Notes: a model not told the origin generated them from the sequence alone. A stretch of DNA of 27,433 nucleotides from JBNKLG01 sp050292235 (GCA_050292235.1 JBNKLG010000031.1:1-27433); one strand, 5' to 3'; shown: positions 14,107-22,162, counted from the first letter of the stretch. Translations and numbers: made by a program.

Positions 14107-14237
14107 TATCAATTTGGGTTGGTGCAGTCCTATCGGTGGTCGCTTGCGCTAGAGTTTAGTGAGGGTGTATCGACCATTGCCTCCAAACCAGATACCCTTG
14201 CTCGCTCCATAACGATTTTTACCGGTGCACCTCTGTA

Positions 14238-14942
14238 ATGATGAGGAATACACACTATTCTGGCAAAGACCGCCTGGTGATTCTGGATGCGGATGGCACC
14301 ACCATCGATGCCTTTGCTGCTATCGGAAAGACCTTTCGCCGGCATGGCATGGATATCGGTGATCTGGAGCGATTTCAAAAACGGCGCAATTTGTTTAAAT
14401 ACATTGGTGGAATCAAAGAGTTTCCTGCCAATCTTCGCCGTCAGTTGGGTAAAGGCAGTCGTGCACAGCTGATTCAGACTCTGACGGAGGTTTATCGCGA
14501 AGAGGGGGGGCTTTATGAAGGTGTGCGCGAACTGATCCAGCAGCTTATTGCCCGTGATGATATTCGGGTTGGTGTTGTTACCCGCAACATAACACTCGAA
14601 CCCTTAGAGACGCTGGCCCGTTTGTTTCATCGCCACGACATTGAAGCGAGTGCCTTTGATTTTTTTATTCACCTGCCATTGGGAGAAAAGAAAACGGCCC
14701 AGTTTCTTAGCTTGCGGGACCGTTTTCGTCTGAATCCCGCCTTGACCTATGCCTGTGGTGATGAACATAAGGATTATCTGGCAGCCATTACGGCAGGTAT
14801 GTATCCTTTTATGGTCTCCTATGGCTTTGAGAGCCACTGCCGATTGCTGGAGAAATGCGAGATTCCCGAGGCACATATCTCCCGGACGCCTGCCGAATTA
14901 ATCTATCGGATGGCGCATACGCTGGGATTGAGGGAGGATTGA
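14238..14942 (+). CDS. HAD-superfamily hydrolase (phosphatase)
   Basis: A 234-residue HAD phosphatase. Motif I is VILDADGTTID with nucleophile D17 and general acid D19; motif II VVTRN (T115); motif III lysine in GEKKTAQF (K151 or K152); motif IV CGDEHKDYLAA (D175 and D179). A helical cap lies between motifs I and II (about 25-95). Substrate cannot be read from sequence; small phosphorylated metabolites are typical. Two tandem ATGs (14238 and 14241) are equally possible starts, with no clear ribosome binding site. It is the first of five plus-strand genes ending with dxs and may share a transcript with the lipoprotein 52 bases downstream. Base composition is more AT-rich than in the flanks. 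Confidence 0.85.
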   Translation: MMRNTHYSGKDRLVILDADGTTIDAFAAIGKTFRRHGMDIGDLERFQKRRNLFKYIGGIKEFPANLRRQLGKGSRAQLIQTLTEVYREEGGLYEGVRELIQQLIARDDIRVGVVTRNITLEPLETLARLFHRHDIEASAFDFFIHLPLGEKKTAQFLSLRDRFRLNPALTYACGDEHKDYLAAITAGMYPFMVSYGFESHCRLLEKCEIPEAHISRTPAELIYRMAHTLGLRED

Positions 14943-14994
14943 GGCTTTTGGGCTGCCCGCTAAAATGGGCTGTTAGTATTTCGACTGTTTTTTT

Positions 14995-15984
14995 ATGTTT
15001 TTGAAGATTCGTTTTGCACTCCTGTTGTTTGTTTTGCCACTGATAGGTGTGGCCGGTTGTGAGTTCGATGCTGCATCTGTTCAGCTGATCTCCAATCGTT
15101 TTCCTGACGAGAAGGGTGAGCGGGTTCGTCAGGTGCAGCAGGCGCTCTGGGATATTGGGCTCTATCAGGGCATCGTCGATGGGCGGCCCAGTAAAGTGCT
15201 GGATGCGGTCATTAGCGATTACAAAAAGCGCCATCAGATGTTTCCTTCTGCAGAGATTGGGGAGGTTTTTTATACCTATCTGGTGGGATTGAACGAGATG
15301 GCGCCGTCTGTCAGTCTGCAGGGGGCTGCACTGGCCGATGATACTTTGGAGTTGAGGAGGCATCTCAAGGCTGGCGCAGAGGTGGATGGACGGGATGCCA
15401 ATGGCTGGACGGCGCTACAGTATGCGGTACTCAGCGGCTCGCAGGAATCAGTCACGCTCTTGTTGGAGGCCGGAGCCAGTGTTGATTTGGCTACGCCCCA
15501 AGGCCATACCCCGGTGATGATCGCGGTGATCATGCATCGTCCGCGGGCTCTGTCCCGTCTGTTCAAATTTTGGCCCGACATTCTGCTGAAAAACCGCCAG
15601 GACATGATTGCTGAGGAGATTGCCTTTAACCAGAACCGGATGTCGTTGATGGCTCTGTTTCGCCGCCATCGGCTCTCCATGGAGCAAAGCCGGCTAGGCC
15701 GGCGCCTGCCTTTCCCGGTCCGCGTGGTGGCCTGGGATCGGCAGGAGTGTGAGCGGGCTCAGCGTTCACGTTTTGATGTGGTCTGCCAGGTGGTGCCAGA
15801 GTGTCGGCCGGAAAAAAATGCGGTCATCCTTTGTGATGCGAAAGGTGAGCCCTACGTGGATGCTGTCGTGACAGTTTTGAGCAAAAAATGGGGCCAAACG
15901 TTACGCTTGGATGCACGAGAGAAGAATTATGCCGGGCCATTACTGTGCCAAGAAGGTGACGTGATGGTGCTGGGGGTGAAATAA
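14995..15984 (+). CDS. Lipoprotein with peptidoglycan-binding-like and ankyrin repeats, cysteine-rich C-terminus
   Basis: A 329-residue predicted lipoprotein: MFLKIRFALLLFVLPLIG then lipobox VAGC with C22 as the lipidation site. Residues about 40-85 (ERVRQVQQALWDIGLYQGIVDGRPSKVLDAVISDYKKRH) match the layout of PG_binding_1. Two to three ankyrin repeats follow (about 105-205), clearest in NGWTALQYAVLSGSQESVTLLLEAGASVD and GHTPVMIAVIM. The last 90 residues carry five cysteines (RQECER, VVCQV, PECRP, ILCDA, LLCQE), suggesting a disulfide-stabilised periplasmic domain. No ribosome binding site precedes the ATG, only a T-tract; no better start preserves the signal. The function is unknown; a cell-wall-associated scaffold is inference. 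The LOG gene follows after 22 bases. Confidence 0.85.
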   Translation: MFLKIRFALLLFVLPLIGVAGCEFDAASVQLISNRFPDEKGERVRQVQQALWDIGLYQGIVDGRPSKVLDAVISDYKKRHQMFPSAEIGEVFYTYLVGLNEMAPSVSLQGAALADDTLELRRHLKAGAEVDGRDANGWTALQYAVLSGSQESVTLLLEAGASVDLATPQGHTPVMIAVIMHRPRALSRLFKFWPDILLKNRQDMIAEEIAFNQNRMSLMALFRRHRLSMEQSRLGRRLPFPVRVVAWDRQECERAQRSRFDVVCQVVPECRPEKNAVILCDAKGEPYVDAVVTVLSKKWGQTLRLDAREKNYAGPLLCQEGDVMVLGVK

Positions 15985-16006
15985 CTGAACCGAGAGGAGT
16001 TGTTGA

Positions 16007-16690
16007 ATGGAAGATTTGCAAGCATCCGAGGCCTGGCGGGTCTTCCGCATCCAGGCAGAGTTGATCGATGGTATTGAGACGCTGAATGGTCTGGGCCTGG
16101 CGGTTTCCATCTTTGGCAGTGCCCGGACCCCGGTTGACCATCCCATGTATCAGGCCGCTGAGCAGGTGTCGCGTCTGATCTCAGATGCGGGTTTTGCGGT
16201 GATTACCGGCGGTGGTCCAGGCATCATGGAGGCGGGCAACAAGGGTGGCATGGCGGGGCACAGTAAATCTGTAGGCCTCAATGTGCGTCTGCCTAATGAG
16301 CAAATGGCCAATGTCTACCAGGATCTGAGCCTCGATTTTCGCTACTTTTTCGTCCGTAAGCTCATGTTCGTCAAATATGCCGTAGGTTATGTCATTTTCC
16401 CCGGTGGTTTTGGCACCATGGATGAGCTGTTTGAGTCTTTAACCCTGATGCAGACGGCCAAGATTCGACGTTTCCCGGTTGTGTTGTATGGGGCCAGCTA
16501 TTGGCGTGGTTTGGTGGATTGGCTGAAAAACACCATGTGTGAACAGGGTTATGTCAGTCCCGAGGACTTTGATCTCTTCCATGTGGTGAATGATCCGGCT
16601 GAGGCGCGCAATGTGATTACCGATTTCTGTGCCAAGGCCAAAGAGCAACCGGAGGATTTCCAGCGCCGTATGGTGGATCAGACCCCATAG
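16007..16690 (+). CDS. LOG-family (TIGR00730) nucleotide 5'-monophosphate phosphoribohydrolase
   Basis: A 227-residue Rossmann-fold protein of the LOG / so-called lysine decarboxylase family. Key motifs are SIFGSARTP (34-42), TGGGPGIMEAGNKGG (67-81) and PGGFGTMDELFE (132-143), which form the nucleotide-binding and catalytic pocket. Characterised members cleave nucleoside 5'-monophosphates to base and ribose 5-phosphate, including cytokinin precursors. The name lysine decarboxylase found in databases is misleading. The ATG at 16007 has AGGAG 8 bases upstream. It is much shorter than PpnN (about 454 residues). It lies between the lipoprotein and gpmI on the same strand, 34 bases before gpmI, so co-transcription is likely. 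Substrate is uncertain. Confidence 0.9.
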   Translation: MEDLQASEAWRVFRIQAELIDGIETLNGLGLAVSIFGSARTPVDHPMYQAAEQVSRLISDAGFAVITGGGPGIMEAGNKGGMAGHSKSVGLNVRLPNEQMANVYQDLSLDFRYFFVRKLMFVKYAVGYVIFPGGFGTMDELFESLTLMQTAKIRRFPVVLYGASYWRGLVDWLKNTMCEQGYVSPEDFDLFHVVNDPAEARNVITDFCAKAKEQPEDFQRRMVDQTP

Positions 16691-16724
16691 TCATTTTCGG
16701 CTTTTGATAGGGATAGGTAAAAAT

Positions 16725-18296
16725 ATGAGCGAAGAGCACGGCGCGCCCCGACACCCGGTTGTACTGATCATTCTGGATGGTTTCGGGGTCAATCCTGGCA
16801 GGCTGAACAACGCGGTTCAGCTGGCGCAGACACCTCACCTGGATGCCATGATGGCCAACTTTCCCCATACCACATTGGATGCCTCGGGCATTGCTGTGGG
16901 GCTGCCAGTTGGTCAGATGGGCAATTCCGAGGTAGGGCATCTGACCCTGGGCGCTGGTCATGTCGTGCGTCAGGATCTGGTCTGCATCGACGACAGCATT
17001 CGCGATCACAGCTTTCAACAGAATCCGGCGCTGCTGGATGCGGTCAAGAAGGCAGCTGAACGGGGTGGTTTTATTCATCTCGCCGGGCTGGTGTCCGATG
17101 GCGGCGTGCATAGTCACAGCCGTCATCTCTATGCTTTGATCAACCTCTGCAAACAGCACAGTGTGCGCCCTCTATTGCATATGATTACCGATGGTCGGGA
17201 TACCCCACCGAGGTCGGCTCTGGATGGGCTGAAGATCCTCTGCGATCGTGTCGATAAGGGTTTTGGTAAGGTGGCAACGGTGAGTGGACGATATTACGCC
17301 ATGGATCGGGATCGGCGCTGGGATCGTACCGAACGGGCCTGGCGCGCCATGGTGATGGCTGAAGGTGAACGGGCGGGGTCGGCCCATGACGCTATTGAAC
17401 GCTCTTATGAACAAGAGGTGACCGATGAGTTTATCCTGCCGACGGTGATCGATGATTACCAGGGTATGCAGGATGGCGATGTGCTCATTTTCTTCAACTT
17501 CCGTAAAGATCGGCCCAGACAGATCATCACCGCGCTGTTCAAAGAGGATTTCACCGATTTTGAACGGCCTCGTTTCCCGCAATTGGACATCACCTGCATG
17601 ATGGCCTACGACCGTATGTATGGCCTGCCCTATGCCTTTGAGCCGGAAAGCCCGCGCGCCAGTCTGAGCGAAGTCATCAGCGGGGCGGATATCAAGCAGC
17701 TGCACTGCGCCGAGACCGAAAAATATGCCCATGTGACCTATTTTCTGAATGGTGGCCGTTCCGGTCAGATGCCTCTGGAGGAGCATGAGCTGATCGCTTC
17801 CCCCAAGGTGGCCACCTACGATGAAAAGCCGGAGATGAGTGCCCGTGAGGTGGCCGATGTGGTGGTAACGGCTATCGATGAGGACCATTATGGATTTATT
17901 GTGGTCAATTTTGCCAATGGCGATATGGTGGGGCATACGGCGGTTGTTCCTGCAGTGATCGAGGCGGTAGAGGTGTTGGATGAATGCGTGGGCAGGGTGG
18001 TGAAGGCGGCCCTGACCAAGGGCTATTCCGTGGTGCTTACCGCCGATCATGGCAATTGTGAGGAGATGGTCGATCCCGTGACCAAATCCCCCCACACCCA
18101 GCACACCACCTACCCCGTGCCCTGTCTGGTGATGGATTCCCACCACTGGCAGCTCACTACCGGTGGGGGCCTGGTTAACGTGGCGGCAACCGTGCTGCAG
18201 CTCATGGGATTGAGCAAGCCGCCAGAGATGACCGATTCCCTGTTACTAAAGCCCTTGAATAAGGCTGATTTGCCCGGCTTCTTAGTCGCAGACTGA
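16725..18296 (+). CDS. gpmI: 2,3-bisphosphoglycerate-independent phosphoglycerate mutase
   Basis: Interconverts 3- and 2-phosphoglycerate in glycolysis and gluconeogenesis using two Mn2+ ions. The 523-residue protein has the alkaline-phosphatase-like core: D18 in VVLIILDGFG, catalytic S68 in GQMGNSEVGHLTLGAG, DGGVHSHSRHLYAL and TDGRDTPP in the transferase domain, NFANGDMVGHT and TADHGNCEEM near the C-terminus, and HTQHTTYPVPC. Length fits the usual 505-525. The ATG at 16725 is preceded by GGATAGG and matches the family start. The frame is open 32 codons further up into the LOG gene, but that extension is not homologous. It is followed 53 bases later by dxs. Confidence 0.97.
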   Translation: MSEEHGAPRHPVVLIILDGFGVNPGRLNNAVQLAQTPHLDAMMANFPHTTLDASGIAVGLPVGQMGNSEVGHLTLGAGHVVRQDLVCIDDSIRDHSFQQNPALLDAVKKAAERGGFIHLAGLVSDGGVHSHSRHLYALINLCKQHSVRPLLHMITDGRDTPPRSALDGLKILCDRVDKGFGKVATVSGRYYAMDRDRRWDRTERAWRAMVMAEGERAGSAHDAIERSYEQEVTDEFILPTVIDDYQGMQDGDVLIFFNFRKDRPRQIITALFKEDFTDFERPRFPQLDITCMMAYDRMYGLPYAFEPESPRASLSEVISGADIKQLHCAETEKYAHVTYFLNGGRSGQMPLEEHELIASPKVATYDEKPEMSAREVADVVVTAIDEDHYGFIVVNFANGDMVGHTAVVPAVIEAVEVLDECVGRVVKAALTKGYSVVLTADHGNCEEMVDPVTKSPHTQHTTYPVPCLVMDSHHWQLTTGGGLVNVAATVLQLMGLSKPPEMTDSLLLKPLNKADLPGFLVAD

Positions 18297-18349
18297 AGCC
18301 TTATCGGGCGAAATCCGTTAACATATTCCCTTTTGCTTGGCGGCGGAGT

Positions 18350-20230
18350 ATGCAGCAAGAGTCCGGTGATGCGTCCGAATCCCTGTTGGCCCTGATTGAA
18401 GATCCGGTCCAACTGCGTGAGTTGGCGACCGAGCAGCTGCCTCAGTTGGCTGAAGAGCTGCGGGAATATTTGATTCAGGCGGTTTCCCGTACTGGTGGTC
18501 ATCTGGCTGCAGGCCTTGGGGTGGTCGAGCTGACCATTGCCCTGCACTATATTTTCAATACCCCGGAGGATCGCCTGGTCTGGGATGTGGGCCATCAGGC
18601 CTATCCCCATAAGATCCTGACCGGCCGTCGTCAGGCCATGGATACCCTGCGTCAGACCGGTGGTCTGTCCGGATTCCCCAAGCGAGAAGAGTCTCCTTAC
18701 GACACCTTTGGCACCGGCCATTCCAGCACCTCCATCAGTGCTGCACTGGGTATGGCTCTGGCGGCGAATCGTCAGGGCTGTTCCCGTCAGACCATTGCTG
18801 TGATTGGCGATGGTGCTCTCTCTGGCGGTATGGCGCTGGAGGCACTGAATCATGCCGGCTCTCTGAAGGATATCGATCTTTTGGTGATCCTGAACGACAA
18901 TGACATGTCCATCTCCAAGCCGGTGGGCGCCATGAGCAACTATCTGTCGAAGATGCTATCCGGCCGTGCCTACAACAGTTTTCGTGAAGGCAGCAAGGCC
19001 ACCATCGGCAGCATCCCCGGCATGCATGATTTGTTGAGTCGCTGGGAAGAGCACATGAAGGGCCTGGTCATGCCCGGCACCTTTTTTGAAGAGCTGGGCT
19101 TTAATTACATCGGTCCGGTGGATGGGCACGATATGGAGAGTCTGCTAATCACCCTGGGCAACATGAAAAACATGCGAGGCCCCCGCCTGCTGCATGTGGT
19201 GACCCAGAAGGGTCGAGGCTATCATCCGGCAGAGAACGATCCCTGCGTCTATCATGGCGTGCAGCCTTTTGACCCGGATACCGGAGAGATGAATGGCACG
19301 GGCGGCCTTTTGACCTATACCAAGGTTTTTGGCCAATGGCTCTGTGATACCGCTGTACTGGATGAGCGCCTGGTAGCCATCACTCCGGCCATGTGCGAAG
19401 GTTCCGGCATGGTGTCCTTCTCCGAGCAGTTTCCAGATCGCTATTTTGATGTGGGCATTGCCGAACAGCACGCCGTGACCCTGGCAGCTGGCATGGCCTG
19501 TGAGGGGCTCAAGCCGGTGGTGGCCATCTACTCCTCTTTTCTGCAGCGGGCCTATGATCAGCTGATTCATGATGTGGCCATTCAGAAGCTGGATGTCACT
19601 TTCGCTGTTGATCGTGGCGGTTTGGTGGGCGCCGATGGCCCTACCCATGGCGGCACCTTCGACCTCAGTTTTTGTCGTACCATTCCCAATCTGGTGCTCA
19701 TGGCGCCAGCTGACGAAAACGAGTGTCGCCATATGCTGGAAACGGCCTATCAATACCCGGGGCCCGCTCTGGTGCGCTATCCTCGTGGTGCTGGCCCTAG
19801 TGTGCCGGTGGTGCCTGATAATGAGGTGATTGCGATAGGCAAGGGTCGCTGGATTCACCAGGGCAAAGAGATTGTCATTCTCTCTTTTGGCGCTCTTATG
19901 TCCTCCGCTCGGCTGGCTGCTGAAGAGCTGGATGCCAGTCTGGTGGATATGCGCTTCATCAAACCCCTGGACGAGTCCCTGTTGGCGGAATTGGTTAATA
20001 CCCACCGGCTCTGGGTGACACTGGAAGAAAACAGCGTGGTAGGCGGTGCCGGTTCGGCGGTCAATGAGTGGCTGATGGATGCTGGTGTGACTCTGCCCGT
20101 ACTCAATCTGGGCCTGCCCGACCGTTTTATCGATCAGGGGACGCAGGTCCAGCAACTGGCGTCTATCGGGCTCGATCCCGAGGCCATTCTGGTCAGGATC
20201 AGGGCTTTTTCAGCAGATCATCCAGCTTGA
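18350..20230 (+). CDS. dxs: 1-deoxy-D-xylulose-5-phosphate synthase
   Basis: Thiamine-diphosphate enzyme that condenses pyruvate and glyceraldehyde 3-phosphate, the first step of the MEP isoprenoid pathway. The 626-residue protein shows HLAAGLGVVELTIALHY, DVGHQAYPHKILTGR, the ThDP motif GDGALSGGMALEALNHAG to LNDNDMSI, and FDVGIAEQHAVTLAAGMA with the catalytic glutamate, then DRGGLVGADGPTHGG. Length is near the 620-residue norm. The ATG at 18350 has GGCGGAG a few bases upstream. Its last 32 bases overlap the 3' end of the convergent cytochrome b561 gene, so antisense 3' ends are expected. There is no ispA or xseB next to it, unlike E. coli. Confidence 0.97.
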   Translation: MQQESGDASESLLALIEDPVQLRELATEQLPQLAEELREYLIQAVSRTGGHLAAGLGVVELTIALHYIFNTPEDRLVWDVGHQAYPHKILTGRRQAMDTLRQTGGLSGFPKREESPYDTFGTGHSSTSISAALGMALAANRQGCSRQTIAVIGDGALSGGMALEALNHAGSLKDIDLLVILNDNDMSISKPVGAMSNYLSKMLSGRAYNSFREGSKATIGSIPGMHDLLSRWEEHMKGLVMPGTFFEELGFNYIGPVDGHDMESLLITLGNMKNMRGPRLLHVVTQKGRGYHPAENDPCVYHGVQPFDPDTGEMNGTGGLLTYTKVFGQWLCDTAVLDERLVAITPAMCEGSGMVSFSEQFPDRYFDVGIAEQHAVTLAAGMACEGLKPVVAIYSSFLQRAYDQLIHDVAIQKLDVTFAVDRGGLVGADGPTHGGTFDLSFCRTIPNLVLMAPADENECRHMLETAYQYPGPALVRYPRGAGPSVPVVPDNEVIAIGKGRWIHQGKEIVILSFGALMSSARLAAEELDASLVDMRFIKPLDESLLAELVNTHRLWVTLEENSVVGGAGSAVNEWLMDAGVTLPVLNLGLPDRFIDQGTQVQQLASIGLDPEAILVRIRAFSADHPA

Positions 20231-20849
20231 TGCGGACAGGGCTGGTTTTGGGCCCGCCATCTTGCCTTTCGATGTTGAACAGTCGCTGACCGTTGAGAAT
20301 GGCGGAGCAATCGGCAGTTTTGCCGCGCCAGTCATGCAGGATTATGGCTAAAGGGTGTAGCAGGGCCAGCCAGAAAATCAGATCTGCCACGCTTCGATGC
20401 AGATGGGGCAAATACCATCCCAGCAGCACATCCTGTTGTGGTATCAGGCCTCCACTGATTGCCGCCAAAAGCAATAAAACATAAAGCAACAGATACAGGG
20501 GTTTCCAGAGCGGGTTTTGGCTGTGCCAGCGTGGCAGCGGTGCTTTACCCAGGCTGAGGTAAAACATCAGGGTGCCCTTGATGGTCTCTATTTCTCCAGT
20601 GTGAGGCAGAAGGGCATTCCAGCGCTCCAGCGGCTGGCCAAATAGACCCAGGGCAAGGCGCAGCACAAGCCCAAAGATGAGGAGGGCAGCTGCTAGTAAA
20701 TGAAGTTCGCTGGCTGCAGCAGCTACTGATGGCGCCTGGGCAATGAGCCAGCCACTACCTATCAGGGTCAGGGTGGCGCTGGCTATTGCCAGGTGGGTGA
20801 AGCGATACCAGCCGCTCCAGATTGGGATTTGTCGCAGTTGTTCCGACAT
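20199..20849 (-). CDS. Cytochrome b561 family protein
   Basis: A 216-residue integral membrane di-heme cytochrome b of the bacterial b561 / HupC-like type. Four hydrophobic helices lie at about 16-36, 48-70, 115-135 and 150-172. Candidate heme ligands are H19 (WYRFTHLAIA), H50 (SELHLLAA), H149 or H151 (LPHLHRSVADL) and H165 or H172 (LLHPLAIILHDW). WHSQNPLWKPLY resembles the HNPLG motif of the family. It probably passes electrons between the quinone pool and a periplasmic or membrane partner, which is not in the window. The ATG at 20849 has AGGA 9 bases upstream. Its 3' end overlaps dxs by 32 bases in the opposite direction. The charged tail (GQRLFNIERQDGG onward) is cytosolic. Confidence 0.88.
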   Translation of the reverse strand: MSEQLRQIPIWSGWYRFTHLAIASATLTLIGSGWLIAQAPSVAAAASELHLLAAALLIFGLVLRLALGLFGQPLERWNALLPHTGEIETIKGTLMFYLSLGKAPLPRWHSQNPLWKPLYLLLYVLLLLAAISGGLIPQQDVLLGWYLPHLHRSVADLIFWLALLHPLAIILHDWRGKTADCSAILNGQRLFNIERQDGGPKTSPVRIKLDDLLKKP

Positions 20850-20970
20850 GGGGCTATTTCCTAGTAAGTCGCTTGGTATTTTGGGAGGGATTCACCTGTT
20901 AGGCAATGATATTTTGGGGGGCAGGTAAAGGGTATTTTCAGGTTCCTGCCAGCAATTGAAGGGTACGATG
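20850..20970. other. Upstream region of the cytochrome b561 gene
   Basis: AT-mixed non-coding sequence. TTGCCT followed after 17 bases by CAAAAT on the minus strand is a weak promoter candidate. Nothing else is recognisable. Confidence 0.3.
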
Positions 20971-20976
20971 GCATAA

Positions 20977-21002
20977 AAAAACCCGCCATAAGGCGGGTTT
21001 TC
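20977..21002. terminator. Rho-independent terminator, able to work in both directions
   Basis: ACCCGCC (20981-20987) and GGCGGGT (20992-20998) form a GC stem with loop ATAA, extended by A and T tracts on each side. On the minus strand the stem is followed by seven T residues, so it ends the VPLPA-CTERM transcript (stop at 21025). The T tract on the plus strand is shorter. Confidence 0.88.
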
Positions 21003-21024
21003 CTGTGTTGGCGATAGGCCGAGG

Positions 21025-21828
21025 TCAGGCATTCATGGCCTTTTTGCGTCGAGACGCGCCAATCAACCCAACAAGACCCGTGCCAAAAAGCCAGGCAGCA
21101 GCAGGCAGCGGTACGGTGCCAACAGAACCGATTGGCACAGAAGCGAAACGCAAAGTACCACCAGCTACAAGGTATTCACCGAAACCGTCACCAAAGAAGG
21201 TGATGCTGGTGAAGTAGTCGCTGGAGTCAATGGCACCAATGAAGTTGGTGTAGCCTTCACCCTTTACATAACCAGGATTGTCGTTTCTGCTCAGGGCATT
21301 CGCCGGCAAGGTCGCTGCGCCACCATCAAAGGCAATCCAGAGGCCGGAACCATTCGCAGGAACGCCATAGTCACTGACAATGTCGGCAGGGCGAGAGCCG
21401 GTCATGCAGCAGGTTGCCCAGTCGCCAACCTCAAAGCCAAAGGCGTTGACGGCAGAGGAGAAGGTAAAGGTCAGTCCTGAGTTGTAACCAGGGATGGGGT
21501 CGCTGCTTGATGAGCGAGGATTGATACTCCATGCGGATCCCGAAAGGCCAGCGTAAGAGGCGGATGGAGAGACGCTACTGCCATCAGGTCGGGTGACCGT
21601 TACTGTGGCGGGATCGCCATTGGCATCGGTGTAGCTGTAGGTGCTGACGCCATTGACAACCTGTGCGGTGGCAACGGTCGAACCAGTTCCAGTGATGACA
21701 TCGTCAAAAGCCGTACCGATGTCTGACAGTGCGGTGTTGATCACGACGGGGGCTGCCATAAGGCTGGTAGAGCCAAGCAGGAGCGAGGCAGCCGATAAGG
21801 TAGCAAGCGCAGTTTTCTTAATATTCAT
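21025..21828 (-). CDS. VPLPA-CTERM exosortase-target surface protein
   Basis: A 267-residue exported protein. The signal peptide is MNIKKTALATLSAASLLLGSTSLMAA. The C-terminal sorting signal is VPLPAAAWLFGTGLVGLIG followed by the basic cluster ASRRKKAMNA: the VPLPA variant of PEP-CTERM, recognised by an exosortase that must be encoded elsewhere. Between them lies a glycine- and serine-rich beta-type domain with AVNAFGFEVGDWATCCMTG (adjacent cysteines) and SITFFGDGFGEYLVAGG, a layout common in PEP-CTERM surface proteins. The ATG at 21828 has AGGTGA 6 bases upstream. A terminator follows at about 20977-21002. Likely anchored in or released from the outer surface with exopolysaccharide; the ligand is unknown. 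Confidence 0.92.
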   Translation of the reverse strand: MNIKKTALATLSAASLLLGSTSLMAAPVVINTALSDIGTAFDDVITGTGSTVATAQVVNGVSTYSYTDANGDPATVTVTRPDGSSVSPSASYAGLSGSAWSINPRSSSSDPIPGYNSGLTFTFSSAVNAFGFEVGDWATCCMTGSRPADIVSDYGVPANGSGLWIAFDGGAATLPANALSRNDNPGYVKGEGYTNFIGAIDSSDYFTSITFFGDGFGEYLVAGGTLRFASVPIGSVGTVPLPAAAWLFGTGLVGLIGASRRKKAMNA

Positions 21829-22060
21829 CAGGGGTCACCTGTAGGATTGGGGTACTAGATAAAAGTGATTCCGAGCAACTTTAACTTAAAATGTAAGGTG
21901 ATGTAAAGGAAAGACCGAGGTCAACAGCGATGACAATATTTGGACATCCTCAAAGTGGTTTCAGCCTTGCTGGATACAGCTTTGAGTGGAGCTGATTAGG
22001 ACTGGCAGGAGAGGTTTCTCGATCTGATGCTGTGAAAGCCCATAAAAGCCCATATTATGA
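21829..22060. other. Region between the VPLPA-CTERM gene and tRNA-Val, with short direct repeats
   Basis: No gene is visible. The part next to the VPLPA-CTERM start is AT-rich and contains ATGTAAGGTG-ATGTAAAGGA (21891-21910), a two-copy direct repeat with 10-bp period that could be an activator site. CTCAAAG (21949-21955) and CTTTGAG (21980-21986) are inverted copies. AAAGCCCATA is perfectly duplicated in tandem at 22035-22054. I find no sigma-54 -24/-12 match for the VPLPA-CTERM gene. Confidence 0.5.
22035..22054. repeat. Perfect tandem duplication of a 10-bp unit downstream of tRNA-Val
   Basis: AAAGCCCATA occurs twice in a row, beginning seven bases beyond the CCA end of tRNA-Val. It is too short to call an attachment site and no integrase is nearby. 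Confidence 0.7.
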
Positions 22061-22135
22061 TGGTGGGCGCGGCTGGGTTCGAACCAGCGACCCCTGCCGT
22101 GTGAAGGCAGTGCTCTCCCACTGAGCTACGCGCCC
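22061..22135 (-). tRNA. tRNA-Val (anticodon CAC)
   Basis: The minus strand folds as a standard tRNA. Acceptor GGGCGCG pairs with CGCGCCC, followed by discriminator A and an encoded CCA (22063-22061). The D arm is GCTC-AGTGGGA-GAGC and the T arm holds GGTTCGAACC. The anticodon stem CTGCC/GGCAG encloses the loop TTCACAC. The anticodon is CAC, reading GUG valine codons. It is 75 bases with CCA. It lies between the VPLPA-CTERM gene and the divergent signalling gene. Confidence 0.95.
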
Positions 22136-22156
22136 CAAGGACTGTGACAGCCGTCA

Positions 22157-22162
22157 ATTATA
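22157..22162 (-). promoter_or_regulatory. -10 box of the tRNA-Val promoter
   Basis: TATAAT on the minus strand is a perfect -10 hexamer; transcription would start near 22150, about 15 bases before the mature tRNA. The -35 region is poor (CATCGA at 17-base spacing). Confidence 0.55.

Larger units (their letters stand above)
13912..14237. other. Regulatory region between amtB and the HAD gene
   Basis: This 326-base non-coding stretch holds, going upstream from amtB, a sigma-54 promoter (13957-13971), an AT-rich block with an IHF-like site (13989-14001) and two NtrC-like dyads (14058-14074, 14090-14106). The part beyond 14110 should carry the promoter of the plus-strand HAD gene; I see no clear one. 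Confidence 0.7.

Noticed and set aside
14224..14231. GGTGCACC palindrome before the HAD gene as an NtrC site
   Set aside because: The two half-sites have no spacer, so it does not match the NtrC dyad.
14130..14378. Minus-strand frame of 82 codons across the start of the HAD gene
   Set aside because: Overlaps HAD motif I in antisense and has no supporting signal.
17172..18146. Minus-strand frame of 324 codons opposite gpmI
   Set aside because: Antisense shadow; histidine- and isoleucine-rich composition without motifs, and gpmI itself is certain.
19145..20155. Minus-strand frame of 336 codons opposite dxs
   Set aside because: Antisense shadow of a conserved enzyme; no domain or ribosome binding site.
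21829..21920. Sigma-54 promoter for the VPLPA-CTERM gene
   Set aside because: Such genes can be RpoN-dependent, but I found no GG-N10-GC element in the right orientation.
22035..22135. tRNA-Val with adjacent repeat as an att site of an integrated element
   Set aside because: No integrase, no phage or plasmid genes, and the repeat does not copy the tRNA 3' end.
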